Shown: positions 31,699 to 39,246 of the stretch, one piece after another
Layout of the letters: each line of letters begins with the position of its first letter
Numbering within the stretch: the first letter of the stretch is position 1
Assembly: GCA_047975265.1 (NCBI GenBank)
Contig: JBKEDE010000072.1
Coordinates: 1 to 39,246, forward strand
Source: UJ101 sp047975265
Lineage (GTDB): Bacteria > Bacteroidota > Bacteroidia > Flavobacteriales > UJ101
Reading direction: 5' to 3'
DNA length: 39,246 nt
The notes under the pieces: generated by a model
Seen by the model: only the letters and a program-made list of their open reading frames with translations
The model's database searches: none
What the model was told of the DNA's origin: nothing
Program-made: the position numbers and the translations under genes

Positions 31699-32523
31699 TT
31701 ATTTCTTTCTTCGTTCTACAATATACTTATTTGAAGCCTTTTTCTTGGCTCTTGTCTTGAATCCTTTTGCCGGTCTTCCTTTTCGATCTCTCGGATGTCC
31801 TCCTGAAGAACGACCTTCTCCACCACCCATAGGGTGATCTACAGGGTTCATTACAACGGCTCTGGTTCTTGGTCTTCTGCCTTTCCAACGACTTCTACCT
31901 GCTTTACCTGAAACTTGCAATTGGTGGTCCGAGTTAGACACCACACCTACAGTAGCTAAACACGCCGTTAGAATCATACGTGTTTCTCCTGAAGGTAGCT
32001 TCATAGTTGCATACTTTCCTTCTCTCGCTAACAATTGAGCATAAGCTCCGGCACTACGAGCCATAACAGCTCCCTGTCCCGGTCTTAATTCAATACAAGA
32101 TACAATTGTACCTAAAGGCATCGCTTCTAAAGGCATCGTATTACCTACTTCCGGAGCTACGTTTTCACCCGATACAACTTGTTGTCCTACTTTCATTCCA
32201 TTTTGAGCAACCACATATGTTTTGGCACCGTCTGCATAATATAACAATGCAATAAATGCCGATCTGTTTGGATCATACTCAATAGATTTAACCGTAGCAG
32301 ACACGCCAAACTTATTACGTTTGAAGTCAATTGCTCTGTATTTTTTCTTATGACCACCACCAATGTAGCGGCTTGTCATACGCCCCTGATTGTTACGTCC
32401 ACCCGTCTTTTTCTTTCCTGATACCAATGACTTTTCCGGCTTGGCTGCCGTTATTTCTTCAAAGTTGTTAACAACTTTGAATCTTTGACCTGGTGTAATT
32501 GGTTTTAATTTTCTTACTGACAT
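31699..32523 (-). CDS. rplB: 50S ribosomal protein L2
   Basis: This is a 274-aa protein. It contains GRNNQGRMTSRYIGGGHKKK near residue 45, the SH3/OB core, and the C-terminal signature VMNPVDHPMGGGEGRSSGG with the conserved His important for peptidyl-transferase assembly. It is required for subunit association. It is 8 nt after rplW. Confidence 0.98.
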   Translation of the reverse strand: MSVRKLKPITPGQRFKVVNNFEEITAAKPEKSLVSGKKKTGGRNNQGRMTSRYIGGGHKKKYRAIDFKRNKFGVSATVKSIEYDPNRSAFIALLYYADGAKTYVVAQNGMKVGQQVVSGENVAPEVGNTMPLEAMPLGTIVSCIELRPGQGAVMARSAGAYAQLLAREGKYATMKLPSGETRMILTACLATVGVVSNSDHQLQVSGKAGRSRWKGRRPRTRAVVMNPVDHPMGGGEGRSSGGHPRDRKGRPAKGFKTRAKKKASNKYIVERRKK

Positions 32524-32531
32524 TTTTTAAA

Positions 32532-32822
32532 TTAAATATTTCCGTAAAAATCAATTTCTTGTCCTTCAGCTATTTCTACAACAGCTTTCTTTATCTTATT
32601 TGTTTTACCTGTAAGCAAACCGCTTTTCGTATGACGAGATTTAGTTTTCGGTCGATAAATCATGGTTTTTACGGATAACACGTCTACACCATACGTTTTT
32701 TCTACCTCTTTTTTAATCTCAATTTTATTTACATTCGTATTTACTAAAAATGTAAAACGATTATTTAACTCACTATCAGCTGTTGCTTTTTCTGTAATTA
32801 CAGGTTTCATTAAAATATTCAT
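32532..32822 (-). CDS. rplW: 50S ribosomal protein L23
   Basis: This is a 96-aa protein. It contains MKPVITEKATADSELNNRFT and the block EVEKTYGVDVLSVKTMIYRP typical of L23. It sits at the tunnel exit and is the docking site for trigger factor and SRP. It is 6 nt after rplD and 8 nt before rplB. Complete and normal length. Confidence 0.97.
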   Translation of the reverse strand: MNILMKPVITEKATADSELNNRFTFLVNTNVNKIEIKKEVEKTYGVDVLSVKTMIYRPKTKSRHTKSGLLTGKTNKIKKAVVEIAEGQEIDFYGNI

Positions 32823-32828
32823 AACCGA

Positions 32829-33458
32829 TTATTTTGTTAAATTTTCCTGAATTTTCGCTACAGAGTTCTCTAATAACACAACTTCTGAAGCATTTATTAA
32901 ATCATAACTATTTAATTCCGAAACAGTTACAACTTTTACCTTAGGTAAATTTCGCGATGACAAATATACGTTTTTATTTGACTCTCCCAACACTAATAAC
33001 ATTTTTTTGTTTTCAAGCCCCAAAGAAGCTATTACATCTTTAAAATTTTTGGTCTTTGGTGTGTCAAAATTAAAATCCTCTAAAACCTTTATTTGATTAT
33101 CTTTTGCCTTTTGCGAAAAGATCGATTTTTTGGCTAATCGTTTAACGGATTTATTTAATTTAAAAGCATAATTTCTGGGTCTTGGACCAAAAACTCTCCC
33201 TCCTCCAGTAAACAATGGATTCTTTATCGAGCCTGCACGTGCTGTACCTGTTCCTTTTTGTCGTTTTATTTTTCTTGTACTACCTACTATCTCACCTCTT
33301 TCTTTTGATTTGTGAGTTCCTTGACGCTGGGCAGCTAAGTATTGTTTTACTTCCAAATAAACGGCATGTTCATTGGGTTCAATTCCAAAAACGGCTGTAT
33401 CTAAAGAAATCTTACGTCCTGTTTCTTTACCTTTTATATCTAAAACTGCTACTTTCAT
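32829..33458 (-). CDS. rplD: 50S ribosomal protein L4
   Basis: This is a 209-aa protein. The extended loop that enters the tunnel is visible (IKRQKGTGTARAGSIKNPLF, then GGGRVFGPRPRNYAFKLNK). The C-terminal globular part ends LENSVAKIQENLTK. In E. coli L4 controls the S10 operon at both transcription and translation. Its start overlaps the rplC stop by one base (TAATG), so L3 and L4 are translationally coupled; the hairpin upstream of rplC would therefore affect both. Confidence 0.98.
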   Translation of the reverse strand: MKVAVLDIKGKETGRKISLDTAVFGIEPNEHAVYLEVKQYLAAQRQGTHKSKERGEIVGSTRKIKRQKGTGTARAGSIKNPLFTGGGRVFGPRPRNYAFKLNKSVKRLAKKSIFSQKAKDNQIKVLEDFNFDTPKTKNFKDVIASLGLENKKMLLVLGESNKNVYLSSRNLPKVKVVTVSELNSYDLINASEVVLLENSVAKIQENLTK

Positions 33459-34078
33459 TACTTTTGTATTAATAAGTATCCATTTTTAGGACCCGGTACA
33501 GATCCCTTCACTATTAAAAGGTTTTTTTCAGTATCTACTTTAAGTACAAGTAAGTTCTGAACTGTAACTCTTTCTCCTCCCATACGTCCTGCCATTCGCA
33601 TTCCTTTAAATACTCTTGACGGGTCTGATCCGGCACCGATAGATCCGGGTGCTCTTAGTCTGTTATGTTGTCCGTGTGTAGATTGACCTACTCCTCCAAA
33701 TCCATGACGTTTTACAACACCTTGAAATCCTTTACCTTTTGAAGTTCCTGCTACATCAACATATTCTCCTTCTGAAAAAATACCGGTGTCCACTACATCA
33801 CCTAACTTTAACTCTCCTGTATAATCTGCTTCAAATTCAGCTACTTTATACTTAGGTGTAGTTCCGGCCTTTTTAAAGTGCCCTACGGCTGCTTTTCCGG
33901 CATTTTTTTCTTTTTTGTCATCGAAACCTAATTGGATGGCAGTATAGCCATCAACTTCTTCGGTTCTGACTTGTGTTACGGTACATGGACCTGCTTGTAT
34001 AACGGTACAAGGAATGTTTTTCCCTGCATCATCAAACAAACTGGTCATACCGACTTTTTTTCCAATAATTCCTGACAT
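33458..34078 (-). CDS. rplC: 50S ribosomal protein L3
   Basis: This is a 206-aa protein. It starts MSGIIGKKVGMTSLFDDAGK and carries the L3 signature GKGFQGVVKRHGFGGVGQST and the loop RMAGRMGGERVTVQNL near the peptidyl-transferase centre. It binds the 3' end of 23S rRNA and is an early assembly protein. A 74-nt gap with an inverted repeat lies before it, the third largest in the cluster. Confidence 0.98.
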   Translation of the reverse strand: MSGIIGKKVGMTSLFDDAGKNIPCTVIQAGPCTVTQVRTEEVDGYTAIQLGFDDKKEKNAGKAAVGHFKKAGTTPKYKVAEFEADYTGELKLGDVVDTGIFSEGEYVDVAGTSKGKGFQGVVKRHGFGGVGQSTHGQHNRLRAPGSIGAGSDPSRVFKGMRMAGRMGGERVTVQNLLVLKVDTEKNLLIVKGSVPGPKNGYLLIQK

Positions 34079-34099
34079 TATTATTTACTTTAGTTAAGA

Positions 34100-34131
34100 A
34101 GCTGGATAACCGTAAAAACAATTATCCGGCT
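34100..34131. promoter_or_regulatory. Inverted repeat in the rpsJ-rplC gap
   Basis: AGCTGGATAA (34100-34109) and TTATCCGGCT (34122-34131) are 10-base arms with one imperfect position. In the minus-strand transcript they form 6 bp, a C-A mismatch and 3 bp around a 12-nt loop. It lies 22 nt before the L3 start. No T run follows. Could be an operon-internal regulatory or processing site. Confidence 0.4.
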
Positions 34132-34152
34132 ATGAACTATTTTATCTGTTTG

Positions 34153-34458
34153 TTACACTTTAATTTCTACTTCAACTCCGCTTGGTAATTCAAGTTTCAT
34201 TAAAGCATCCACTGTTTTTGACGATGAGCTATAAATATCCAACAATCTTTTATGAGAAGATAATTGAAATTGCTCTCGAGATTTTTTATTAACATGCGGT
34301 GAACGCAATACCGTAAAAATCTTTTTATGAGTGGGTAACGGAATAGGTCCGTTAATAACTGCTCCTGTTGATTTTACGGTTTTTACGATTTTTTCAGCTG
34401 ATCTATCAACTAAGTTGTGATCGTATGACTGTAATTTTATTCTGATTTTTTGACTCAT
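34153..34458 (-). CDS. rpsJ: 30S ribosomal protein S10
   Basis: This is a 101-aa protein. It starts MSQKIRIKLQSYDHNLVDRS and contains GPIPLPTHKKIFTVLRSPHV and NKKSREQFQLSSHKRLLDIY, the S10 signature. It sits in the 30S head and in other bacteria also works as NusE in antitermination. The loop around the HVNKKSREQF region, linked to tetracycline or tigecycline susceptibility elsewhere, appears standard. It is 20 nt after fusA and 74 nt before rplC. Confidence 0.98.
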   Translation of the reverse strand: MSQKIRIKLQSYDHNLVDRSAEKIVKTVKSTGAVINGPIPLPTHKKIFTVLRSPHVNKKSREQFQLSSHKRLLDIYSSSSKTVDALMKLELPSGVEVEIKV

Positions 34459-34478
34459 TTTTCTTTTACCTTTTAAGA

Positions 34479-36599
34479 TTATTCTCCTTTAGAAGCTTTA
34501 ATAACGTCTTCCTGAATATTTGCCGGAGCTTCTGTATAATGAGAAAATGTCATGGTTGATGTTGCTCTACCGGACGACAAAGTACGTAAAGAAGTTACAT
34601 AACCAAACATTTCTGAAAGAGGAACATCTGCACGAACTACTTTAGCCCCTGTTTTATCATCCATTCCATTTACAACAGCACGACGGCGGTTTAAATCGCC
34701 TACAATATCGCCCATATTTTCTTCAGGAGTAATCACTTCTAATTTCATCATTGGCTCAAGAATTACAGCTCCGGCAGCTTTAGCAGCAGCCTTATATCCT
34801 AATTTGGCAGCCAATTCGAATGATAATTGATCTGAATCCACTTGGTGGTAAGAACCATCTACTAAAGTAACTTTTAATGAATCCATTTCATAACCTGCCA
34901 AAGGTCCGTTTTTCATGGCTTCTTTGAATCCTTTTTCAACAGAAGGAATAAATTCCTTAGGAATATTTCCTCCTTTGATTTCAGAAACAAATTCTAATCC
35001 TGATTTTCCTTCTTCTGCAGGTTCCATTTTAAATACAATATCAGCAAATTTACCGCGACCTCCTGATTGTTTTTTATACACTTCGCGGTGATCAGCTAGC
35101 TTTGTAAAGGCTTCTTTGTATTCTACCTGAGGCTGACCTTGATCAACTTCTACTTTAAATTCTCTCTTTAAACGATCTACAATAATATCTAAGTGCAACT
35201 CACCCATACCTGAAATAATCGTTTGTCCTGAAGCCTCATCTGTACGAACTTGGAATGTCGGGTCTTCTTCTGCTAATTTTGCCAAAGCAATTCCCAATTT
35301 ATCAACATCAGCCTTTGTTTTAGGCTCCACTGCAATACCGATTACCGGATCAGGAAAATTCATTGATTCTAATACAATAGGTGCTTTCAAATCACTTAAT
35401 GTATCTCCTGTTTTGATATCTTTAAATCCTACTGCTGCTCCAATATCTCCTGCTTCAATTCTTTCAATAGGCTCTTGTTTGTTTGAATGCATTTGGAAAA
35501 TACGTGAAATACGTTCCTTGTTTCCGGAACGGTTATTCAATACATAAGATCCTGCATCTAAAGCACCTGAATAAGCACGAAAAAACGCCAAACGTCCTAC
35601 GAAGGGATCTGTAGCAATTTTAAAAGCCAAAGCTGAAAACGGCTCGTTTACAGATGGTTTTCTTGAGATAGGTTGTTCGGTATTCGGGTCTGTTCCGTCA
35701 ATCGCTTCTTTATCTAAAGGAGACGGCAGATAACGGCAAACACAATCTAACATATGCTGAACACCTTTGTTTTTAAATGCTGAACCTGCCAACATTGGAA
35801 TAATAGACATATCTAAGGTTGCAGCACGCAAAGCAACATGTACTTCATCTTCTGTAATAGAATCTGGATCTTCCATGAATTTTTCTAAAAGACCTTCGTC
35901 ATACCCCGCTACTTCTTCAATTAACAATGCACGGTATTCTTCTACTTCTTCTTTCATATCTGCAGGAATGTCTACTACGTCAAATGTAGCTCCTTGTGTT
36001 TCATCATGCCATACAATAGCACGGTTTTTCACTAAGTCAACAATTCCTTTAAAATCTACTTCAGAGCCTATGGGCAAACAAACCGGAACAGCGTTGGAAC
36101 CCAACATTTCCTTAACTTGTTTACATACGTTTAAGAAATCAGCTCCTTGACGATCCATTTTATTTACAAACCCCATACGAGGTACTTTATAGTTATCTGC
36201 TAAACGCCAATTCGTCTCAGATTGAGGCTCAACACCATCTACCGCTGAAAACAAAAATACCAATCCGTCCAATACACGTAATGAACGGTTTACCTCTACG
36301 GTAAAATCAACGTGACCCGGAGTGTCAATAATATTGAAATGATACTCTTGGGTATTTGTCGTTGGTTTTCCTTGTTCTGTCGGGAAATTCCATACACAGG
36401 TTGTAGCTGCAGAAGTAATAGTAATTCCTCTTTCTGCTTCTTGCTCCATCCAGTCCATTGTTGCAGCACCGTCATGCACTTCTCCAATTTTGTGAGAGCG
36501 TCCTGTGTAAAATAAAATACGTTCTGTAGTAGTGGTCTTACCCGCATCAATGTGTGCAGCAATTCCAATATTTCTTGTATATTTTAAATCTCTTGCCAT
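34479..36599 (-). CDS. fusA: Elongation factor G
   Basis: This 706-aa translational GTPase moves tRNAs and mRNA after peptide transfer and helps recycle ribosomes. The G domain shows G1 AHIDAGKTTTTERILF at about residues 15-30, G2 RGITITSAA, G3 DTPGHVDF and G4 NKMDRQGAD. Domains II to V follow, with GMGELHLDIIVDRLKREF in domain III-IV and EPMMKLEVITPEENMGDIVG in domain V. Length is standard. It lies between rpsG (5 nt) and rpsJ (20 nt), the classic str operon order, but without tuf after it. Confidence 0.98.
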   Translation of the reverse strand: MARDLKYTRNIGIAAHIDAGKTTTTERILFYTGRSHKIGEVHDGAATMDWMEQEAERGITITSAATTCVWNFPTEQGKPTTNTQEYHFNIIDTPGHVDFTVEVNRSLRVLDGLVFLFSAVDGVEPQSETNWRLADNYKVPRMGFVNKMDRQGADFLNVCKQVKEMLGSNAVPVCLPIGSEVDFKGIVDLVKNRAIVWHDETQGATFDVVDIPADMKEEVEEYRALLIEEVAGYDEGLLEKFMEDPDSITEDEVHVALRAATLDMSIIPMLAGSAFKNKGVQHMLDCVCRYLPSPLDKEAIDGTDPNTEQPISRKPSVNEPFSALAFKIATDPFVGRLAFFRAYSGALDAGSYVLNNRSGNKERISRIFQMHSNKQEPIERIEAGDIGAAVGFKDIKTGDTLSDLKAPIVLESMNFPDPVIGIAVEPKTKADVDKLGIALAKLAEEDPTFQVRTDEASGQTIISGMGELHLDIIVDRLKREFKVEVDQGQPQVEYKEAFTKLADHREVYKKQSGGRGKFADIVFKMEPAEEGKSGLEFVSEIKGGNIPKEFIPSVEKGFKEAMKNGPLAGYEMDSLKVTLVDGSYHQVDSDQLSFELAAKLGYKAAAKAAGAVILEPMMKLEVITPEENMGDIVGDLNRRRAVVNGMDDKTGAKVVRADVPLSEMFGYVTSLRTLSSGRATSTMTFSHYTEAPANIQEDVIKASKGE

Positions 36600-36604
36600 G
36601 GTTA

Positions 36605-37081
36605 TTAAAATCTAAAGTGTGAGAATGCTTTATTGGCTTCTGCCATTTTATGAGTATCAACTCTTTTCTTAACAGCTGCACCTTCTTCTTTTGCAGCAGC
36701 CAAAATTTCTCCGGCTAATTTTTGAGACATGGATTTCTCATTTCTAGCTTTTGCGTATTTAATCAACCATTTCATTGCCATTGAAACTTTACGATCTGGA
36801 CGTATTTGCATCGGAATTTGGTATGTAGCACCTCCTACACGACGAGAACGAACTTCTACGTGGGGCATTACATTTTCCAATGCTTTTTTCCAAGTTTCCA
36901 CAGCAGATAATTCTTCATCTTCTTTTCTTTGCTCTACAATGTCTAATGCATCATAATACAACTTAAAAGCAATACTTTTTTTACCGTGTAGCATTAACAT
37001 ATTAACAAAACGCGTTACCAAAGGATCATTAAATTTTGGATCAGGTAATAAATGTCTTTTTTTTGCTCTTGACTTTCTCAT
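36605..37081 (-). CDS. rpsG: 30S ribosomal protein S7
   Basis: This is a 158-aa protein. It starts MRKSRAKKRHLLPDPKFNDP and contains LVTRFVNMLMLHGKKSIAF and VRSRRVGGATYQIPMQIRPD, which include the beta-hairpin that contacts the E site. It nucleates folding of the 3' domain of 16S rRNA. It is 21 nt after rpsL and 5 nt before fusA. Confidence 0.98.
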   Translation of the reverse strand: MRKSRAKKRHLLPDPKFNDPLVTRFVNMLMLHGKKSIAFKLYYDALDIVEQRKEDEELSAVETWKKALENVMPHVEVRSRRVGGATYQIPMQIRPDRKVSMAMKWLIKYAKARNEKSMSQKLAGEILAAAKEEGAAVKKRVDTHKMAEANKAFSHFRF

Positions 37082-37102
37082 CTGTCTTGTACGATTTAAT
37101 GA

Positions 37103-37477
37103 TTATTTTTTAGGACGTTTTGTTCCGTATTTTGATCTTCTTTGAGTGCGACCCTCAACTCCTGCTGTATCCAGTGCTCCACGCACAATATGATAACGAA
37201 CGCCAGGTAAATCTTTTACCCTTCCTCCACGTACTAATACTATCGAGTGCTCTTGCAAGTTGTGTCCTTCCCCCGGAATGTAGGCGTTCACTTCATTTCC
37301 GTTTGTTAACCGAACTCTGGCAACCTTACGCATGGCAGAGTTTGGTTTTTTAGGCGTTGTTGTATATACACGCGTACACACACCACGCCTTTGAGGACAT
37401 GCCTGCAAAGCAACCGATTTGCTCTTCTTAGCATTTGTGGTTCTTCCTTTTCTTACTAATTGTTGTATAGTAGGCAT
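37103..37477 (-). CDS. rpsL: 30S ribosomal protein S12
   Basis: This is a 124-aa protein, first gene of the cluster. It contains TTTPKKPNSAMRKVARVRL and GGRVKDLPGVRYHIVRGALD, the loops near the decoding centre. The Lys residues in PKKPNSA and RVKDLPG, whose replacement gives streptomycin resistance in other bacteria, are both present. The sequence therefore predicts the susceptible state at this locus. A full Bacteroidota promoter lies about 67 nt upstream. Confidence 0.98.
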   Translation of the reverse strand: MPTIQQLVRKGRTTNAKKSKSVALQACPQRRGVCTRVYTTTPKKPNSAMRKVARVRLTNGNEVNAYIPGEGHNLQEHSIVLVRGGRVKDLPGVRYHIVRGALDTAGVEGRTQRRSKYGTKRPKK

Positions 37478-37543
37478 ATTATAAAAATATATAATTCATT
37501 GAATCAAAGCTAACTAATGTGTATGCCCATTATTTAGCGGGTG

Positions 37544-37574
37544 CAAACTTAATCATTTTTTCTTAATAAACAAA
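37544..37574 (-). promoter_or_regulatory. Promoter of the str-S10-spc-alpha cluster
   Basis: On the minus strand TTTG (37574-37571) is followed after exactly 19 nt by TAAGTTTG (37551-37544), a full Bacteroidota consensus with the same spacing as the tra promoter. Transcription should start near 37537, giving a leader of about 60 nt. A second -7-like TAGCTTTG lies at 37512-37505 with no matching -33 box. Confidence 0.75.
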
Positions 37575-37758
37575 ATATATACTATAAAAGAACAGGTCAA
37601 ACACATACATTTACATCTAAAATCTTAATAAGGTAATAGTTGTCGTAAGCAGCTTTTAGCCTTTTACCTTTAATTCCTTGCCTGGTTTGCGTGTCCTGTT
37701 TTAAAATATTAAGTGCTATTTTACATAGTCATTCCTTAAAAAGTTAATTTTTGATTTT

Positions 37759-38638
37759 CTATTTTTTGTAATTATAATTCTTAAAATCCACTCCCATACT
37801 TTCAAGTTTTTGGATAAATTCCCAACCCTCCCGATTAGCTACTTCTATTTTGGGGTTTTCAGATTTTAACCTTTCCATCTCAGCAGTATTTCCTTGTAGT
37901 TTTGCTTTAAGGAATTTATTTACTACAACATCTTGAATATAAACAACATTTTTCTCTTTTGTGTCTTCAATTTCAAATACTGCAAGAGGTTCATTAATAT
38001 TGACCTTTAAACTATCAATATAATAATTAGATATTTCAATGCGATTTTTGAACCCTGTTAATGCTTCATAAAATGGTGTTTTTTGATTTTGTTCCAACTT
38101 TTTATATGGGTCTGCACCTGATTTAATTAACAGCTTTACATTCCTAAATCTAATTTACTTGCCTCTATAAGCGGGGAAGTAGCTACATAAGAGTGTCCTT
38201 TTTCATCTGTTAAGTTTTCTTCCACTACATAATTCGGGTTTGCTCCGTATTGTAGAAGTAAATCAATATACCGTAAATCAATCGTATAAGACTCTGGTTT
38301 CCAATAAAATTTACAGGCATCTATCAATATGCTCCGTTTGGAATAAGGATTAACAAAGTTTGGTTTTGCACCAAGTTCTAACAACTTTTTGAATGCTTCA
38401 AAGTTTTCAAGTGTCAAGGATAAACTTAACATATTAGAACCAGAAGTTTCGTTGGTAATGTTCAGCAATTCCGGATTTTCTTTTACCAATTTTTCTATGG
38501 TGTGTAAATCCTCTTTTTCTATGGCTCGGGCTAACTCATACGCTTCCGTATCCTTAAAAAAATCACATTCTGGCTTCCTTGTCCACAACTGACAAAGGAT
38601 AGGCATAACGATATAACTAACATTAAAGAATTTTTCAT
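37759..38638 (-). pseudogene. Ankyrin-repeat lipoprotein gene broken by two frameshifts
   Basis: Three pieces in different frames join into one 293-aa protein. The first, from the ATG at 38638, is a lipoprotein signal (MKNSLMLVISLCLSFVSCGQ, lipobox Cys18). The second begins after a T run at 38562-38556 (FFKDTEAYELARAIEKEDLH) and holds ankyrin-like repeats such as FEAFKKLLELGAKPNFVNPY and YIDLLLQYGANPNYV. The third begins after GGAA at 38144-38141: adding one A turns GM-stop into GNVKLLIKSGADPYKK, a further repeat, and continues to the stop at 37759. Each break is explained by one missing base in a short run. The gene is either decaying, phase-variable or affected by sequence errors. Ankyrin repeats mediate protein binding; the partner is unknown. 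Confidence 0.82.
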
Positions 38639-38872
38639 AATTACTTCTTTTTGTTGTCTTTGTTTAAAACCAGAAGCCATTTGCGGTTTTGCTTTTCGAT
38701 CCGAATATAAGATAAAAATTATTGTTTACAACTTTTTTTTAATTAAAATGTAATTCCTTATCCTTCCCTTGCCCCAAAAACCTCGCTCTCAAATGGTTTT
38801 CATTATAGTATACAATCGTATGCTGTATATTCTATAAAATTGCATTAATTAAAAACTTTAAAGATTCAAAAA
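38639..38872. other. 234-bp divergent intergenic region
   Basis: This separates the ankyrin gene (minus) from the partial secreted protein (plus). Both promoters should lie here, but I see no TAnnTTTG box at a fitting distance on either strand. It is AT-rich, with a T8 run near 38732-38739. Confidence 0.5.
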
Positions 38873-39246
38873 ATGAAAAAAATTTATTCTCTAACATTAT
38901 CCGTAATGTTAAGTATTGTTTTAAAAGCTCAGGTGGGGATCGGAACAACTGACCCTAAAGCCACATTAGACATTAACAGTTCTCATTCAGGAATCTTAAT
39001 ACCTCGTGTAACTAATTCAGATCAAGTAACCGCTACTTCAAAAAGTATGTTACTATGGGATGAAAGTGAAAATAGATTCGAATACTATAACGGAACTTCA
39101 TTTGTTCCTTTAGGAAATCAAACGCTTTCATTTGATCGTGAAAAAAACGAATTATCAATTAGTAATAGTGATGATGCCATAAATGTTTCTTCTTTTAAGA
39201 TTGATGCCACCAATCTTTTTCTGCCATTTAAAGTGACTAATAGTAA
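38873..39246 (+). CDS. Secreted protein with the GxGTxxPxxxLDI N-terminal module (3' end beyond window)
   Basis: This is the first 124 codons of a longer gene, open to the window edge. The signal peptide MKKIYSLTLSVMLSIVLKAQ is followed by VGIGTTDPKATLDINSSHSG, then ILIPRVTNSDQVTATSKSML and LWDESENRFEYYNGTSFVPL. This module is shared with the tandem pair at 11095-12839 (VGINTDNP, ALDI, GLLIPRV). In Bacteroidota it is found at the N-terminus of many exported proteins with diverse C-terminal domains. The domain that defines function lies outside the window, so no role can be given. Confidence 0.8.
   Translation, partial: MKKIYSLTLSVMLSIVLKAQVGIGTTDPKATLDINSSHSGILIPRVTNSDQVTATSKSMLLWDESENRFEYYNGTSFVPLGNQTLSFDREKNELSISNSDDAINVSSFKIDATNLFLPFKVTNS

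Noticed and set aside
35767..36150. 127-codon plus-strand frame inside fusA
   Set aside because: Antisense shadow of a highly conserved gene; Ser/Thr-rich composition is what reversed EF-G codons give.
37630..37680. 7-bp inverted repeat AAGGTAA/TTACCTT between the ankyrin gene and rpsL
   Set aside because: Short arms with a long loop and no T run; it may be chance, and it lies outside the predicted rpsL leader.
1..39246. CRISPR arrays, rRNA or tRNA genes, insertion sequences
   Set aside because: No regularly spaced direct repeats, no rRNA-like or cloverleaf sequence and no transposase or integrase frame were found when reading both strands by eye.

Overview
The window looks like a chromosomal segment of a member of the Bacteroidota, most likely class Flavobacteriia. 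Supporting signs are the AT-rich DNA, the near absence of Shine-Dalgarno sequences, Bacteroidota-type promoters (TTTG, about 19 nt, TAnnTTTG), a CTnDOT-like tra operon, zinc-free L36 and S14, and the fused str-S10-spc-alpha ribosomal cluster. I cannot name the genus from sequence alone.

Layout. (1) 1-8487, minus strand: a conjugative-transposon transfer operon in the order traE-traF-traG-traI-traJ-traK-traM-traN-traO-traQ, with traQ cut by the window edge. It is driven by a well-formed promoter at 8515-8545. (2) 8631-10869: edge of the mobile element. It holds a terminator, an unrecognised 385-aa protein with a possible degenerate TOPRIM-like core, a divergent XRE-type regulator and a small acidic membrane protein. 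No integrase, relaxase or coupling protein lies in the window. (3) 10870-16084, plus strand: two tandem secreted paralogs with a C1q/TNF-like tail, a terminator, a 2-Cys peroxiredoxin with its terminator, and a CPA2 cation/proton antiporter. (4) 16128-20363, minus strand: enolase, a 459-bp gap with unexplained inverted repeats, and a GDYXXLXY / DUF4401 / DUF2157 membrane gene triplet. (5) 20454-37477, minus strand: 31 genes, rpsL-rpsG-fusA-rpsJ-rplC-D-W-B-rpsS-rplV-rpsC-rplP-rpmC-rpsQ-rplN-X-E-rpsN-rpsH-rplF-R-rpsE-rpmD-rplO-secY-infA-rpmJ-rpsM-K-D-rpoA-rplQ. They are packed with gaps usually under 30 nt, behind a promoter at 37544-37574. (6) 37759-38638, minus strand: an ankyrin-repeat lipoprotein gene broken by two single-base frameshifts. 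(7) 38873-39246, plus strand: the start of a third secreted protein with the same N-terminal module as the tandem pair.

How the parts relate. The tra genes encode a type IV-like mating apparatus: a VirB4-type ATPase, inner-membrane TraE/F/J, the VirB8-like TraK, the VirB10-like TraM, outer-membrane TraN/O and a lipoprotein TraQ. The housekeeping block makes the core ribosome, EF-G, IF1, SecY and the RNA polymerase alpha subunit. The three largest gaps inside it (before rpsH, rpsD and rplC) each contain an inverted repeat. These are the places where S8, S4 and L4 autogenous control would be expected by analogy with other bacteria, and they are the most interesting candidates for undescribed regulation here. 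The other leading observations are the double-frameshifted ankyrin gene, the odd cargo gene beside traE, and the membrane triplet between rplQ and eno.
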